64,000 nucleotides of DNA. It comes from Clostridiaceae bacterium. Lineage in GTDB: Bacteria > Bacillota > Clostridia > DSM-8532. Positions 8,596 to 18,123 of the stretch are shown here, piece after piece (position 1 is the stretch's first letter; every line of letters begins with the position of its first letter). The notes under the pieces are model-generated. The model worked only from the letters and a program-made list of their open reading frames with translations, was not told the DNA's origin and searched no databases. The stretch lies in contig JAAYNA010000024.1 in the NCBI GenBank assembly GCA_012521105.1, positions 1 to 64,000 on the forward strand, written 5' to 3'. The position numbers and the translations under genes were made by a program.

Positions 8596-8793
8596 CGCGG
8601 GCCCTGCTTCGGGTGTTTTGTTTTCTTGAGCAACAAAGCACCTACCTGTACCCACGCTCCTTCGTATAAAAATGATTCTGCGTGGAGGTCTTTATATCCC
8701 GGGTGGCCCAGCTCCACGCTCCCGGCTTACAGCAATGCAGCATGGCTTCGAAGATGTTGCTCTGCGCCTCCAAAAACACCCGAATCACCCGCG
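8596..8793 (+). repeat. Dispersed palindromic repeat, copy A (about 198 bp)
   Basis: Outer inverted ends are CGCGGG...CGGGTGTTTTG (8596-8620) and CAAAAACACCCG...CCCGCG (8771-8793). The core includes ATATCCCGGGTGGCCCAGCT. Aligned by eye with copy D (55521-55709) it agrees at most positions, and with the inverted copy C (9482-9606) over its right two thirds. Internal hairpins include GGTGTTTTG/CAAAGCACC, CCACG/CGTGG and GCAGCAT/ATGTTGC. No transposase reading frame is present. Confidence 0.8.
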
Positions 8794-8936
8794 TATTTGA
8801 GGCTTGTTTTTTCTCGTTTCCTGTTGCAGAGCTTTGATCCTCATTCGGCTAAAAGTTGACTTGAATTGCACAATATCTACCAGGTAAGAAGAAGAGGGAC
8901 AATTCCTTTGCTTCCTGACTCAATTATGCTTGTATA

Positions 8937-8964
8937 TTGAACTTTTGCTGTTTTATGGTACAAT
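8937..8964 (+). promoter_or_regulatory. Sigma-A-like promoter of divIC
   Basis: TTGAAC (8937-8942) and TACAAT (8959-8964) are separated by 16 bases and lie about 70 bases before the divIC start, just outside repeat copy A. Based only on consensus match. Confidence 0.5.
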
Positions 8965-9030
8965 ATAATTAAGCCATATTGTCACTAGTTAGAAACTATA
9001 TTCTTTTTTACAAAAGATAGGGTTGATTAT

Positions 9031-9312
9031 ATGCAAAAGAAAAAGAAGCTGAATGTGCTTTTATTGATTGTAATGTCGGGTCTTCTTGTTTATTTTGCAA
9101 TTACCTTTTCAAAACAGCAGGAAGAAATCAATATGATTGAAAATGAAATGAAGGTTTTGAAGAATAAAATTGCAAAAGAAAAAGAGATCCAGGAAGAGCT
9201 CCTTGAACAGCAAAGTATTATTGAAACAGATGAGTTTATAGAAAAAATAGCAAGAGAAAAGCTGGGTATGGTAAAAGAAGGAGAAAGAATTTACGTTGAC
9301 ATGGATCAATAA
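9031..9312 (+). CDS. divIC: Septum formation initiator DivIC (FtsB-like)
   Basis: A 93-residue bitopic division protein: a basic cytoplasmic N-terminus (MQKKKKLN), one transmembrane helix (VLLLIVMSGLLVYFAITF, residues 9-26), then a coiled coil (EEINMIENEMKVLKNKIAKE) and the conserved FIEKIAREKLGMVKEGE end of the DivIC/FtsB family. It works with FtsL and DivIB at the septum. Size and architecture are standard. It is normally joined to yabP-yabQ; here it is alone and bracketed by inverted copies A and C of the dispersed repeat. Confidence 0.92.
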   Translation: MQKKKKLNVLLLIVMSGLLVYFAITFSKQQEEINMIENEMKVLKNKIAKEKEIQEELLEQQSIIETDEFIEKIAREKLGMVKEGERIYVDMDQ

Positions 9313-9481
9313 ATGAAACCTTATCTTTTGACATGGCTTTTTTAAATCCAGTTCTCAGATTTAAGTTTCCCCAGTTTATTCCAGTTGTTTTTTTTAAAAT
9401 CACCAGGTTTTGCTTTACAGGTATAGTATAATGGCGTGGAAGAAGGGGAAAGTTCTTTTGCTTCCTTTCAAGAGTTCAAAG

Positions 9482-9606
9482 AGCGGGTGATTCGGATGCC
9501 TTTGCCGGCGAGAAGCAATATACTTCGAAGCCATGCTGTATATCAGGGTTGAGAACCGTGAAGCTGAGCCACCCGGGATATGGAGACCACAACGCAGAAT
9601 TTTTTG
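9482..9606 (-). repeat. Dispersed palindromic repeat, copy C (left part degraded)
   Basis: Read on the minus strand it matches copies A and D from ATTCTGCG through TCTCCATATCCCGGGTGGC, CAGCATGGCTTCGAAG and the end ATCCGAATCACCCGCTC. The first third of the element is not recognisable. It lies inverted relative to copy A, with divIC between the two. Confidence 0.75.
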
Positions 9607-9639
9607 CATAGCCAGGAGCCGGTGTTACTAAGCCAATGG

Positions 9640-9668
9640 TTGTGTAGTTTTGGTAAATCCATTATAAT
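9640..9668 (+). promoter_or_regulatory. Probable promoter of epsC-cysS
   Basis: TTGTGT (9640-9645) and TATAAT (9663-9668) with a 17-base spacer, about 100 bases before the epsC start. Consensus match only. Confidence 0.45.
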
Positions 9669-9769
9669 TGAAAACAGGAGAAATGTTTAATTAGCAGTGT
9701 GAATTAATGGGTATTATAAATTACAGGGTCACTGTTGTATTAAAAGGATGATATCCGGAGGAGATGAAA

Positions 9770-10693
9770 ATGGAACTTAATGAATGGCTCAATCGTAAAC
9801 TACCCGATATAGCAGATAATTTAGAACAGATAAACAGGAATCATTTTATTAATGAGCAAACCATCGGGTTTGCCGGGAAAGAGCAGGTATACCAGGTTTT
9901 AAGAAGGCTTCGTTCAGCACTTTTCCCTGGTGTTTACGAGAAATACCCGATAGATGAGTCTAGCATAAACATAATTATCGGAAACAATATACGAAGGGCG
10001 GCTTTAGAATTAAAAAGCCTTATCGAGAGGTGCCTTATTAATGAATGCGGCATAAAGGATGTTCAGCAGGGAACCTGTACCAAATGCGTAGAAAAAGCCA
10101 ATGATATAACAATAAACCTTTTGGAGCAACTTCCAAAAATCAGGGAACTGCTTCATAAGGACATAGAGGCAGCATATGAAGGAGATCCTGCAGCTAAAAG
10201 CAGGGAGGAGATTCTTTTAAGTTATCCGTCCATTGAAGCATTAAGTGTGCACAGGATTGCCCATGAGCTTTACAAACATGACGTACCGATAATACCAAGG
10301 ATTATGTCGGAATATGCCCATACAAGAACAGGAATTGATATACATCCCGGTGCCTCCATTGGCGAATATTTTTTCATAGACCATGGCACAGGCGTTGTTA
10401 TAGGAGAAACATGTGTTATAGGAAACCATGTTAAAATTTATCAGGGTGTAACACTCGGTGCGAAAAGCTTTCCCGTTGATGAAAAGGGAAAGCTGGTAAA
10501 AGGCATTAAGCGGCATCCAAATATTGAAGATAACGTTGTTATTTATGCAGGTGCCACAATACTGGGTGGTGACACTGTGATAGGTCACGATTCGGTCATT
10601 GGCGGTAATGTCTGGCTGACACGTTCGGTGCCTCCCTATAGTAAGGTACATAACGCTCAACCATCACCAATTATTAAGAATGGTAAATTATAA
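9770..10693 (+). CDS. epsC: Serine O-acetyltransferase (EpsC type)
   Basis: Transfers acetyl from acetyl-CoA to L-serine, the first step of cysteine synthesis. The 307-residue length and long helical N-terminus fit the EpsC branch rather than short CysE. The C-terminal left-handed beta-helix contains [19 protein letters not shown] (acetyltransferase signature with the catalytic His/Asp), [19 protein letters not shown] and [12 protein letters not shown] hexapeptide repeats. GGAGG ends 8 nt before ATG 9770, so this start is preferred to ATG 9764. cysS follows 91 nt later, a common clostridial pairing. Confidence 0.93.
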   Translation: MELNEWLNRKLPDIADNLEQINRNHFINEQTIGFAGKEQVYQVLRRLRSALFPGVYEKYPIDESSINIIIGNNIRRAALELKSLIERCLINECGIKDVQQGTCTKCVEKANDITINLLEQLPKIRELLHKDIEAAYEGDPAAKSREEILLSYPSIEALSVHRIAHELYKHDVPIIPRIMSEYAHTRTGIDIHPGASIGEYFFIDHGTGVVIGETCVIGNHVKIYQGVTLGAKSFPVDEKGKLVKGIKRHPNIEDNVVIYAGATILGGDTVIGHDSVIGGNVWLTRSVPPYSKVHNAQPSPIIKNGKL

Positions 10694-10784
10694 ACATCAG
10701 TGTTTATAAAGAATGAAAGCAGTATTGTGTATGAGAAGTTAAATTGAACATTCGTATTTTGCAAGACAAAAAGGAGAGATTCTT

Positions 10785-12179
10785 ATGAAACTGTATAATA
10801 CATTAACAAAAAGAAAAGAGGAATTCATTCCTATAAAACCCGGAGAAGTAACAATGTATAGCTGTGGCCCCACAGTCTATAATTATTTTCATATAGGAAA
10901 CGCGCGTCCTTTCGTTGTATTTGATGTGTTAAGACGTTTCCTTGAATACCGCGGATATAAAGTAAAGTTTGTGCAAAATTTTACTGATATAGACGACAAA
11001 ATGATAAGACGTGCAAACGAGGAAGGGAAAACAGTTTCTGAAATAGCAGACAGGTATATTAAAGAATATTATACCGATGCCCGTGGCCTGGGGATCAAAG
11101 ATCCGACAGTTGCTCCAAGGGCAACTGAAAATATCGGTGCAATCATTGATATGATAAAAAACCTTGTTGACAAGGGTTATGCTTACGAAATAGACGGGGA
11201 TGTTTATTTTAATACATCCAGGTTTGAGGATTATGGCAAACTGTCGGGGCATAATCTGGAGGATCTTGAAGCAGGTGCACGAATTGGTGTTGACGAAAGA
11301 AAAGAGAATGCAATGGATTTTGTGTTGTGGAAAGCTCATAAACCGGGGGAGCCTGCCTGGGATAGCCCTTGGGGTAAGGGCAGACCCGGATGGCATATCG
11401 AGTGCTCTGCCATGGCTAATCGTTTCTTGGGCGAAACAATAGATATACACAGCGGCGGCCAGGACCTGATTTTCCCGCATCATGAGAATGAGATAGCACA
11501 AAGTGAAGCATGCAACGGCAAAGTGTTTGCAAGATACTGGCTGCATAATGGCTTTATTAATATAAATAATGAAAAAATGTCAAAATCAAAGGGTAATTTC
11601 TTTACTGTAAGGGATATTGCGAAGCATTTTGACTATGAGGTAATCCGTTTCTTTTTACTTTCGGCCCATTACAGAAGTCCGATAAATTTTAGTGATGCTA
11701 TGCTCGAACAGGCCCAGAGTGCTTTGAACAGAATATATGAATGCCGTGATAACCTTAACTTCTTCCTTTCAAATACTGAAAAGGATACATTTGAGGAAGA
11801 TGTTTACCAAAGTTTTGATGTTTACCGCGACAGATTTATAGAAGCAATGGAAGATGACTTGAATACCGCCGATGGTTTAGCTGCAATTTTTGAGCTGGTA
11901 AGGGAAATAAACACCAGGATTACTGCAGATTCCGGCGTTGGTAAAAAGACAATCTCCAGGGCTCTCGATTTGCTTAATGAACTTACCGGAGTTCTGGGAA
12001 TTATGAGAAAAGAACAGGATGTAGCTTTAGACGATAATATTAAGGCTTTGATTGAAGAACGTCAGAAAGCCAGAGCTGAAAGAAATTTCAAACGTGCGGA
12101 TGAAATACGCGATCAGCTTAAAGAAATGGGCATAGAACTGCAGGATACTCCACAGGGAGTGAAAATTGTTAAGAAATAA
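10785..12179 (+). CDS. cysS: Cysteinyl-tRNA synthetase
   Basis: Class I synthetase that charges tRNA-Cys; 464 residues, the normal length. HIGNARP (HIGH motif, about residues 37-43) and KMSKSKGN (KMSKS, about 265-272) are present. The zinc ligands are visible in [19 protein letters not shown] and [19 protein letters not shown] 10785 follows AAAGGAGAG. It ends at a hairpin (12196-12222) shared with the convergent MCP gene. Confidence 0.97.
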   Translation: MKLYNTLTKRKEEFIPIKPGEVTMYSCGPTVYNYFHIGNARPFVVFDVLRRFLEYRGYKVKFVQNFTDIDDKMIRRANEEGKTVSEIADRYIKEYYTDARGLGIKDPTVAPRATENIGAIIDMIKNLVDKGYAYEIDGDVYFNTSRFEDYGKLSGHNLEDLEAGARIGVDERKENAMDFVLWKAHKPGEPAWDSPWGKGRPGWHIECSAMANRFLGETIDIHSGGQDLIFPHHENEIAQSEACNGKVFARYWLHNGFININNEKMSKSKGNFFTVRDIAKHFDYEVIRFFLLSAHYRSPINFSDAMLEQAQSALNRIYECRDNLNFFLSNTEKDTFEEDVYQSFDVYRDRFIEAMEDDLNTADGLAAIFELVREINTRITADSGVGKKTISRALDLLNELTGVLGIMRKEQDVALDDNIKALIEERQKARAERNFKRADEIRDQLKEMGIELQDTPQGVKIVKK

Positions 12180-12195
12180 AGGTTTTATAAATTAA

Positions 12196-12222
12196 AAGGT
12201 GCTGTCCTACAGGCAGCACCTT
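12196..12222. terminator. Terminator between cysS and the MCP gene
   Basis: AAGGTGCTG (12196-12204) pairs with CAGCACCTT (12214-12222). The minus strand has TTTTAATTT after the stem, so it ends the MCP transcript better than cysS; the plus-strand tail TTAAATTATATT is weaker. Confidence 0.7.
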
Positions 12223-12241
12223 AAATTATATTACCTCTTTA

Positions 12242-13501
12242 TCAGCGGATTTTATACCTCTTTAACCTTTCGTCAAGCTCGAGGACAAGCTCCTCAAGGC
12301 TCTTTGATGCTTCATTAAGTTCGTCAAAGGCTTTCATTTGGGAATCGGTTGTAGCTGACATTTCCTCACTGGCTGCTGCTGTTTCCTGGGATACAGATGA
12401 AATATGTTCTATAGAGCGAATAACTTCGTCCTTATCTTCCTGCATTTTATTCACAGATTCATTAACGCTTCTGAACTTGTCCACGATAGCATAAATAGCA
12501 TTGGCAATATCACTGAAGGCCTGTTTTGTTTGTTCAACCGATAAGTTTTGTTCTTCGGATGTTTTTCTTAAATCTTCTATAACCTCAATGGCTATTTTAG
12601 AGTCTTCGCTAATACTTTCAACCAGATTTGCAATTTCAAGGTTTGACTGTCTGCTTTGATCGGCCAGTTTTCTTACTTCATCGGCAACAACTGCAAAACC
12701 AAGCCCGGCTTCACCGGCTCTTGCAGCTTCAATTGCTGCATTTAAGGCAAGAAGGTTTGTCTGCTCTGTAATATTTTCTATTGATTCGGTAAAAGAAGTA
12801 ATTTGCTGGACTGTATTCATAAACTTTTCAACAACTGAGAAAATCTTTTCTGAAGCCTCAAAATTCTTTTCGGATTTTTCTCTGAGGGATTGAACGGCTT
12901 TAACGCCGGCTGTATTAACTTGCGTGATTTTATCGGTTTCCACTATTACTTCGTTTGAACTGTTATATACAGAGTTTATTTGATCTGTCAGTTTTTCTAC
13001 TGCCAAAACACCTTTCTGGGCTTCTTCGGCCTGACTTGATGCACCTTTTGCTATTTCACTGCTGGTTTGAGCAATTAATTGCACAGCTTCGGCTGCATTT
13101 TTTGAGACAGTATTAACTGTATAGGATGAGCCTCTGATAGTAAGTGCTAATTGAAAAAAGCCATCAATAAGGTTTCTGATATCGCTAAGCACCGTGTTTA
13201 CCGTTGAAGCGACCGGACCAAGAATTCCATATTCTTTTGGGGTTATCATAACAGAAAAATCGCCTTCTTTAATTTTCTGCATTTCATCGGCAAACCTGTT
13301 TGCAAGTTTTCGTACTTCAAGCTCAAGAATATTTTTAATTAAAATGGCTTCAACAAAGGCGAAAATGCCCAATATAACGAAAATTGAAGGGTTACCAGTT
13401 CTAATGCTTAATGCAATACCGATAGCCAGTCCTACTACTGTAGAAACTATTATTGCTATCCAATTCAAACTCATTTTTTTGTTTTCACCGTTACTTGCCA
13501 T
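12242..13501 (-). CDS. Methyl-accepting chemotaxis protein without an extracellular sensor domain
   Basis: A 419-residue chemoreceptor. Two closely spaced membrane helices near the N-terminus ([18 protein letters not shown] and [15 protein letters not shown]) leave almost no outside domain, followed by a HAMP-like linker ([20 protein letters not shown]) and a long coiled-coil signalling domain. The hairpin tip [20 protein letters not shown] and [15 protein letters not shown] bind CheA/CheW in this family. Signal must come through the membrane, the cytoplasmic part or a partner. No che genes are nearby. Confidence 0.92.
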   Translation of the reverse strand: MASNGENKKMSLNWIAIIVSTVVGLAIGIALSIRTGNPSIFVILGIFAFVEAILIKNILELEVRKLANRFADEMQKIKEGDFSVMITPKEYGILGPVASTVNTVLSDIRNLIDGFFQLALTIRGSSYTVNTVSKNAAEAVQLIAQTSSEIAKGASSQAEEAQKGVLAVEKLTDQINSVYNSSNEVIVETDKITQVNTAGVKAVQSLREKSEKNFEASEKIFSVVEKFMNTVQQITSFTESIENITEQTNLLALNAAIEAARAGEAGLGFAVVADEVRKLADQSRQSNLEIANLVESISEDSKIAIEVIEDLRKTSEEQNLSVEQTKQAFSDIANAIYAIVDKFRSVNESVNKMQEDKDEVIRSIEHISSVSQETAAASEEMSATTDSQMKAFDELNEASKSLEELVLELDERLKRYKIR

Positions 13502-13625
13502 ATGTATCCTCCTACAGTTAACATTCTTTATAATATTGTCGGCAAAAGTTATTAATTAAATTACCAGGAAACAATTATGACTGCAGAAAAATATTTAAAC
13601 ATAAGGCACAACGTATAAATAAAAG

Positions 13626-14888
13626 TCAGGATCTTTCTATTTCTTCTATCGGTATATCCCTTGTATGAGTGGTGTGTTCCCAGTCTTTTTTACTTGAGTC
13701 TTTAATTCCTGTAATTGTTACAGGAAGCCATGTTAAGCAATAAACCGGATAGACAAGAAAACCTATAAGAATTCTGACATCCCATTTTTTATCAAAGAGA
13801 ACAATCAACGGGCCGAAGGATATCTGAATTAAAACAATCAACGACCAAATATCGGCTGGAAAGGAATATCCGATTATGTAGAAGGGCATTGATGGAAATG
13901 CCAGCTTCAACCATGAAATTATTACTGCCAGACCGAAGCAAATAAAGTGGACAGGTTGGATAAGATATATACTTCCATCCAAAGCCATCAGATTTCCTTC
14001 CACAAAGGACTTTTTTAAAAGCTTTGGCAGATATCTTTTTGCACAATCGGTATGCCCCTGCATCCAACGCTTACGCTGTTTCCATGATTGTATAAAGGTT
14101 AGTGGTTTTTCATCATAAACAACGGCATTTTTGCAAAAGGCAACCTTTTTATTATTTAAGATAAGCTTCATTGTAAATTCCAGATCTTCAGTAAGGCAGG
14201 TGGCTCCCCACCCTAATTCTTTAAGAACAGAGGTGCGTATGCAAAATCCGGTACCACATAAACCGCAGGACAAGCCCAGATTATACCTGGTTAGCTGAAA
14301 TATCCTGTTAGACAGCCAGAAAGCTATTGAATAAGACAGAGAAATCCAGGAATCAAACGGGTTTTTACTGTCAATATAACCCTGAATAACCTCGTGTCCG
14401 TCATTAAGCATTTTATTTATTTCATTAAGAAATGTACCCGATACTACATTATCTGCATCAAAAACACATATGGCATCATATTGCTCCTTCAGAGCAAATA
14501 TTCTTGCAAAAGCCCATTCCAGTGCATACCCTTTGCCTTTTTCAGTGTCATTATACCGCACAAGTACCTGTGTTCCTGCTTTACCGGCTTCATATTCGGT
14601 ATTGTCGGTGCAGTTATCGCAAATAACGAAAATATCAAACAGCTCTTTAGGGTACTGCTGTTTATTGAGGCTTCCAACCATACTTCTGATAACCCTTTCT
14701 TCGTTATGTGCAGGGATAACTACTGCAAATCTGTGGTAGCGTAAAACTTTATTTTTATTTGTATTTTGCCCTGGAAAGGGTATCCACCCGGAAATCATAA
14801 TAATTAAATAATATACGCTTAATATAAACACTATTAACTGAACAATATATGAAAAAGAGAACAAAAATAAATGGACAAAAATTTCCAT
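13626..14888 (-). CDS. Membrane glycosyltransferase family 2
   Basis: A 420-residue processive-type GT2 enzyme. An N-terminal helix (IVQLIVFILSVYYLIIMISG) precedes the GT-A domain with VVIPAHNEERVI, CDNCTDNT, the metal-binding DADN (in AICVFDADNV), LTEDLEF and the acceptor/processivity motif QRKRWMQG; three or four helices follow. These features match cellulose synthase/poly-N-acetylglucosamine-type synthases that make and export exopolysaccharide. ATG 14888 follows GGAGGAACAT on the minus strand. No partner genes are adjacent, so the polymer is unknown. Confidence 0.88.
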   Translation of the reverse strand: MEIFVHLFLFSFSYIVQLIVFILSVYYLIIMISGWIPFPGQNTNKNKVLRYHRFAVVIPAHNEERVIRSMVGSLNKQQYPKELFDIFVICDNCTDNTEYEAGKAGTQVLVRYNDTEKGKGYALEWAFARIFALKEQYDAICVFDADNVVSGTFLNEINKMLNDGHEVIQGYIDSKNPFDSWISLSYSIAFWLSNRIFQLTRYNLGLSCGLCGTGFCIRTSVLKELGWGATCLTEDLEFTMKLILNNKKVAFCKNAVVYDEKPLTFIQSWKQRKRWMQGHTDCAKRYLPKLLKKSFVEGNLMALDGSIYLIQPVHFICFGLAVIISWLKLAFPSMPFYIIGYSFPADIWSLIVLIQISFGPLIVLFDKKWDVRILIGFLVYPVYCLTWLPVTITGIKDSSKKDWEHTTHTRDIPIEEIERS

Positions 14889-14949
14889 ATGTTCCTCCGC
14901 CAATCCTTCATATGTCTATAGACTTATTTTCTACATCAGGTGTAAAATT

Positions 14950-14969
14950 ATGATTGGTAAAACAATCAT
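14950..14969 (-). repeat. Inverted repeat in the leader of the GT2 gene
   Basis: ATGATTG and CAATCAT separated by six bases, about 60-80 bases upstream of the GT2 start. It could be an operator or an RNA hairpin; there is no direct evidence for either. Confidence 0.35.
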
Positions 14970-15083
14970 TTTTATTCAGGACAAACATCGTGATTCATTA
15001 AGTAATACGGGTTGATATTATAATGCCGAAAGGAAACCCATGCACCTTATCAGATTTTGAAAATGACTTGGGTGATAAGCTGT

Positions 15084-15114
15084 AAAATAAAAAGGGTAAC
15101 CGTAAAAGTTACCC
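15084..15114 (-). terminator. Terminator of the GH95 gene
   Basis: On the minus strand GGGTAAC and GTTACCC (15108-15114 with 15094-15100) form a 7-bp stem with a 7-nt loop, followed by TTTTTATTTT. It lies 30 bases after the stop of the leftward GH95 gene. Confidence 0.85.
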
Positions 15115-15143
15115 TGACTGACTTCCTCACACAATGCTTTCAT

Positions 15144-17468
15144 TTATATAGATTTATCTTCGAGATTACCGTCAAACTCGTAGGTTTTTCCGGCTTCAGC
15201 ATTAAATCTGATTCTAAGCTCGCCATACCGGAGGCAGCAGAGTGAATTTACCTTTGCGTAGATCCGAACGTGCTCAAGCAGGCTTTCCTTCCATTCAAGA
15301 TCCACAACAAAACCGCCTCTGGCACAAAGACCCTTTACCCGGCCGGATTTCCACACATCGGGAAGTGCCGGAAGAAGTTCTATTTCCGAACGGTGGCTTT
15401 GAATAAGCATCTCGGCCACACATGCGGTATACCCGGTGTTGCCGTCAAGTTCATATACATCTGCAAAGGATGGGGCACCACGTGTTGGCGGATGCTTTAC
15501 CATAAGGTTATTGTCAGTTAATTCTTTTTGCATGGTGTGAATATGATCAATGGCCTTTTGTGCATCTTTCAGCCTGGCAGAGTAAAGCATGAGCATGCAA
15601 CGTGCCCATCCGGTATCTTCCCAATTCTCGGGAGGATTCATTCTTTCTTTAATTGTTATTCTTGCTGCATCTGCCAACTCGGGAGTTTTGTCGACATCAA
15701 TCTGACTAAAGGGATACAATGCCAGAAGATGGCTGGTATGCCTGTGCTGAGGATCCATAGCCTCATAGTCATGATTCCATTCTTTCAATTCACCCTTCTT
15801 TCCTGTTTTAAACGGGGGCAGAGCGTCCATAGAATCTTTCACCCGCAGGCACAGCTCATCTGAAACACCCAGAACCTCTGCTGCTTTCAGAAATATATCA
15901 AACAATTCACGTATAATGACTATTTCATAAAAGGGCCCTAAAGAGGAGCTGTAAGCTTTATCCCCAATACAAAAATGGTTTTCGGGAGATATCGATGGTC
16001 CCGAAGTAAGGCCACCTGTGGTAGGATCGGTGAAAAGGTAGTCAATAAAGAACAAAACAGCCTCCCTGAAAACAGGAAAAGCATGGTTTTTCAGAAACTC
16101 AACAGACCCGGTAAAAAGATAATGCTCCCACATATGGGTAGCAACCCAGGCACCACCGGTAGGGCACGGGCTTAAATTGATATGCCAGTAAGGATCGGTA
16201 AATCCCCATGCATTCGATACCAATTCTGCTACCCACCCGTTAAGGCCATAAAACATTTTTGCTGTTTCACGGCCCGATGGAACTAATCTTTCTTCAATCC
16301 ATTTAAACAATGGGATATGGCATTCCGAAAGGTTTGTAACCTCAGCAGGCCAATAATTCATTTGTGTGTTTATGTCCAGATGCATATCACAGGTCCACCC
16401 AATACGGCATGCCACCGAGTCGTTCCACACCCCCTGCAGGTGAGCAGGCAGAGGCGAGTTACTGCGGGAACTGGAGATTAGAAGATATCTGCCATATTGA
16501 AACATCAATGCCGACAGAAAGGGGCTTACATAACCATTTCTGATTTTATCCAGAAGAACGTCGGTTGGAATATTTTCTTTTTCTGCAAGATACAGCTCAA
16601 CGCGGTTAAACAGGGATTTAAAGTCTTCTGTATGCTCCTTAAGCAGGTCTTCATAGGAATATGCCGAGGCATTATCAATTCTTTCCCTGCATTTTTCAAA
16701 AGCATCGGTTTGCTCAAACTGGGTTTCCACGGCCAGATACAATATAACTTTTTTTGCATTTTCAATCAAAATGTCTTTGCTGCCACATTTTATTGTACCG
16801 CCGGAAGATACAGCACGTAAGCGCCCGTAAAATTCTACTCCTGTTTTTCCGTCACTGTGTTTTTCTTCAAAGGCATTACCTGAAAGAATGAGGTCTTTTG
16901 TTTCATCTACATAGGCTGTAAACGGGTTATCTCCACCATCAATGGAAACAGACAAATTCAGATTCTCTTTGTCGGATTCCATTTTTATCACCATTATCTG
17001 GTGGGGGTTTGAAATAAAAGCGGTATATGAATAACCTGTGTCATTTATTCTGTATGAAACATTGGAAACTGCGGTATTAAGGCTCAGGCTTCGCTGATAA
17101 TCGGATACATCATCAAAGGAGTGTCCAATTTTAAGTTTAAGATGGCCCAGTGGCAGATTCGTGCCATAATTATTTCGTTTTCCAACAAATTTCTTCAGGT
17201 AATTGTGAGCAAGCTCGTAATCATTGTTAAGAAGAGCTTTCCGGGCTTTGTAAAAATACTTTGAGGGCTCTTCCTCGCAGAGGGTATGACCTTCTTCCCC
17301 CGAAAAGCATGTTATTTCCGATAAGTCAATTGTTTCGGTGCCGGTATTCCCATAAATCATTGCACCAACACGGCCATTGCCCAACGGAAGGGCTTCCTTC
17401 CAACAGGAGGCAGGCTGTTTGTACCAAAGTTTGAGAGTTTGATGTTCAGTGTTTGTTTTTTTGTCCAT
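15144..17468 (-). CDS. Glycoside hydrolase family 95 (alpha-L-fucosidase / alpha-L-galactosidase)
   Basis: A 774-residue cytoplasmic-looking GH95 enzyme. The N-terminus WYKQPASCWKEALPLGNGRV is the family hallmark; the catalytic (alpha/alpha)6 barrel shows INTQMNYWPAEVTNLSECH and GPSISPEN, which hold the active-site asparagines and the general-acid glutamate in characterised members. No signal peptide is visible. GH95 enzymes are inverting 1,2-alpha-L-fucosidases, and some act on L-galactose of rhamnogalacturonan II. ATG 17468 follows GGAGGTAATT; the frame is open from 17483. It lies 11 nt after the AraC fragment, with which it was probably co-transcribed. Confidence 0.92.
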   Translation of the reverse strand: MDKKTNTEHQTLKLWYKQPASCWKEALPLGNGRVGAMIYGNTGTETIDLSEITCFSGEEGHTLCEEEPSKYFYKARKALLNNDYELAHNYLKKFVGKRNNYGTNLPLGHLKLKIGHSFDDVSDYQRSLSLNTAVSNVSYRINDTGYSYTAFISNPHQIMVIKMESDKENLNLSVSIDGGDNPFTAYVDETKDLILSGNAFEEKHSDGKTGVEFYGRLRAVSSGGTIKCGSKDILIENAKKVILYLAVETQFEQTDAFEKCRERIDNASAYSYEDLLKEHTEDFKSLFNRVELYLAEKENIPTDVLLDKIRNGYVSPFLSALMFQYGRYLLISSSRSNSPLPAHLQGVWNDSVACRIGWTCDMHLDINTQMNYWPAEVTNLSECHIPLFKWIEERLVPSGRETAKMFYGLNGWVAELVSNAWGFTDPYWHINLSPCPTGGAWVATHMWEHYLFTGSVEFLKNHAFPVFREAVLFFIDYLFTDPTTGGLTSGPSISPENHFCIGDKAYSSSLGPFYEIVIIRELFDIFLKAAEVLGVSDELCLRVKDSMDALPPFKTGKKGELKEWNHDYEAMDPQHRHTSHLLALYPFSQIDVDKTPELADAARITIKERMNPPENWEDTGWARCMLMLYSARLKDAQKAIDHIHTMQKELTDNNLMVKHPPTRGAPSFADVYELDGNTGYTACVAEMLIQSHRSEIELLPALPDVWKSGRVKGLCARGGFVVDLEWKESLLEHVRIYAKVNSLCCLRYGELRIRFNAEAGKTYEFDGNLEDKSI

Positions 17469-17479
17469 AATTACCTCCG

Positions 17480-17851
17480 TCAACCATTTTCTCTGAATTC
17501 AAAGGGAATCATTCCAACATATTTTTTAAATATCCTGCTGAAATAACCCTGTTCGGAATATCCCACCACTTCTCCAACCTGTTTTATAGTTAAGCCGGGA
17601 TTTGACAGCAGTAAGTTTTTTGCTTTTGAAATCCTTAAGGATATTATATATTTTAATGGTGTAATGTTAAACTGCTGGGCAAATATTTTGGTTAAGTACC
17701 CGGGACTGTAATTGATATTCCTTGCTATAAGGTCCATATTGATGTCTTCGGTGTAATGGTTTGCAATATACTCTCCCTGAGTGAATCATAATAATACTTA
17801 CAGGCTGAGTTTTCCTGGGAGTTTTCTGTTTCAAAAGGGTATATAAGCGCG
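17480..17851 (-). pseudogene. Truncated and frameshifted AraC-family regulator
   Basis: The C-terminal double helix-turn-helix is intact (MDLIARNINYSPGYLTKIF then IKQVGEVVGYSEQGYFSRIF, ending FEFREN). Upstream codons continue the homology (YIANHYTEDIN) to a stop at 17786-17788, and a different frame carries the preceding part (CKYYYDSLRE), so an extra AG near 17771-17776 has broken the frame. Homology ends near 17851, where the opposite strand becomes permease sequence. The whole sensor domain, normally 150 or more residues, is missing. It cannot encode a normal regulator. Confidence 0.85.
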
Positions 17852-18121
17852 TATATTACCCTTCCCATGTTGACCGGGGCCATAACAATAAATTTAGTAT
17901 TTGGAATAACATACGGGCTTAAGGTCTTTGATATTATTTACGTTTTAACGAACGGCGGTCCCGGGCATGCCACAGAAGTCATAACCACTTATTCCTATAC
18001 TTTATTTGCAAATGGTAAATATGGTATGGCAACGGCATTGAATACCATATTGTTTATCATTACTGCTGTAATTGGCATCATAGTAGTTAAATATATGAGT
18101 AAAATGGAGGTACAGCAATAA
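17852..18121 (+). pseudogene. C-terminal fragment of a MalF-type sugar ABC permease
   Basis: About 90 residues remain, starting inside the EAA loop (YITLPML) and running through NLVFGITYGLKVFDIIYVLT, NGGPGHATEV and a last membrane helix. These are the conserved C-terminal parts of MalF-type permeases, which are normally about 290-310 residues. The first 200 or so residues, all earlier helices and the EAA signature itself are gone, and only AraC-derived sequence lies upstream. The MalG-type partner gene follows immediately. The associated binding-protein gene is also absent. Confidence 0.85.
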
Positions 18122-18123
18122 TA

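Larger units (their letters stand above)
8385..9030. other. Non-coding stretch between the AEC gene and divIC
   Basis: About 650 bases without a credible gene. It holds the promoter side of the leftward transporter, one full copy of a dispersed hairpin-rich repeat (8596-8793) and a sigma-A-like promoter for divIC (8937-8964). A frame at 8587-8859 lies in the repeat and is not conserved between repeat copies. Confidence 0.7.
9313..9769. other. Non-coding stretch between divIC and epsC
   Basis: About 450 bases without a gene. It contains the inverted repeat copy C (9482-9606) and a probable epsC promoter (9640-9668). No T-box consensus (AGGGTGG-type) or other riboswitch was recognised before epsC-cysS, although such operons are often T-box controlled. 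Confidence 0.6.

Noticed and set aside
8587-8859. 90-codon frame rich in Ser, Pro and Cys
   Set aside because: It lies in repeat copy A; the corresponding frame is not kept in copies C and D, so it is not a gene.
9600-9769. Possible T-box or other riboswitch before epsC-cysS
   Set aside because: No T-box antiterminator consensus and no terminator/antiterminator pair could be found.
10929-11546. 205-codon frame opposite cysS
   Set aside because: Antisense shadow of a highly conserved synthetase.
14930-15060. Possible cyclic di-GMP riboswitch upstream of the GT2 exopolysaccharide-type gene
   Set aside because: The conserved riboswitch core was not found on either strand; only a short inverted repeat is present.
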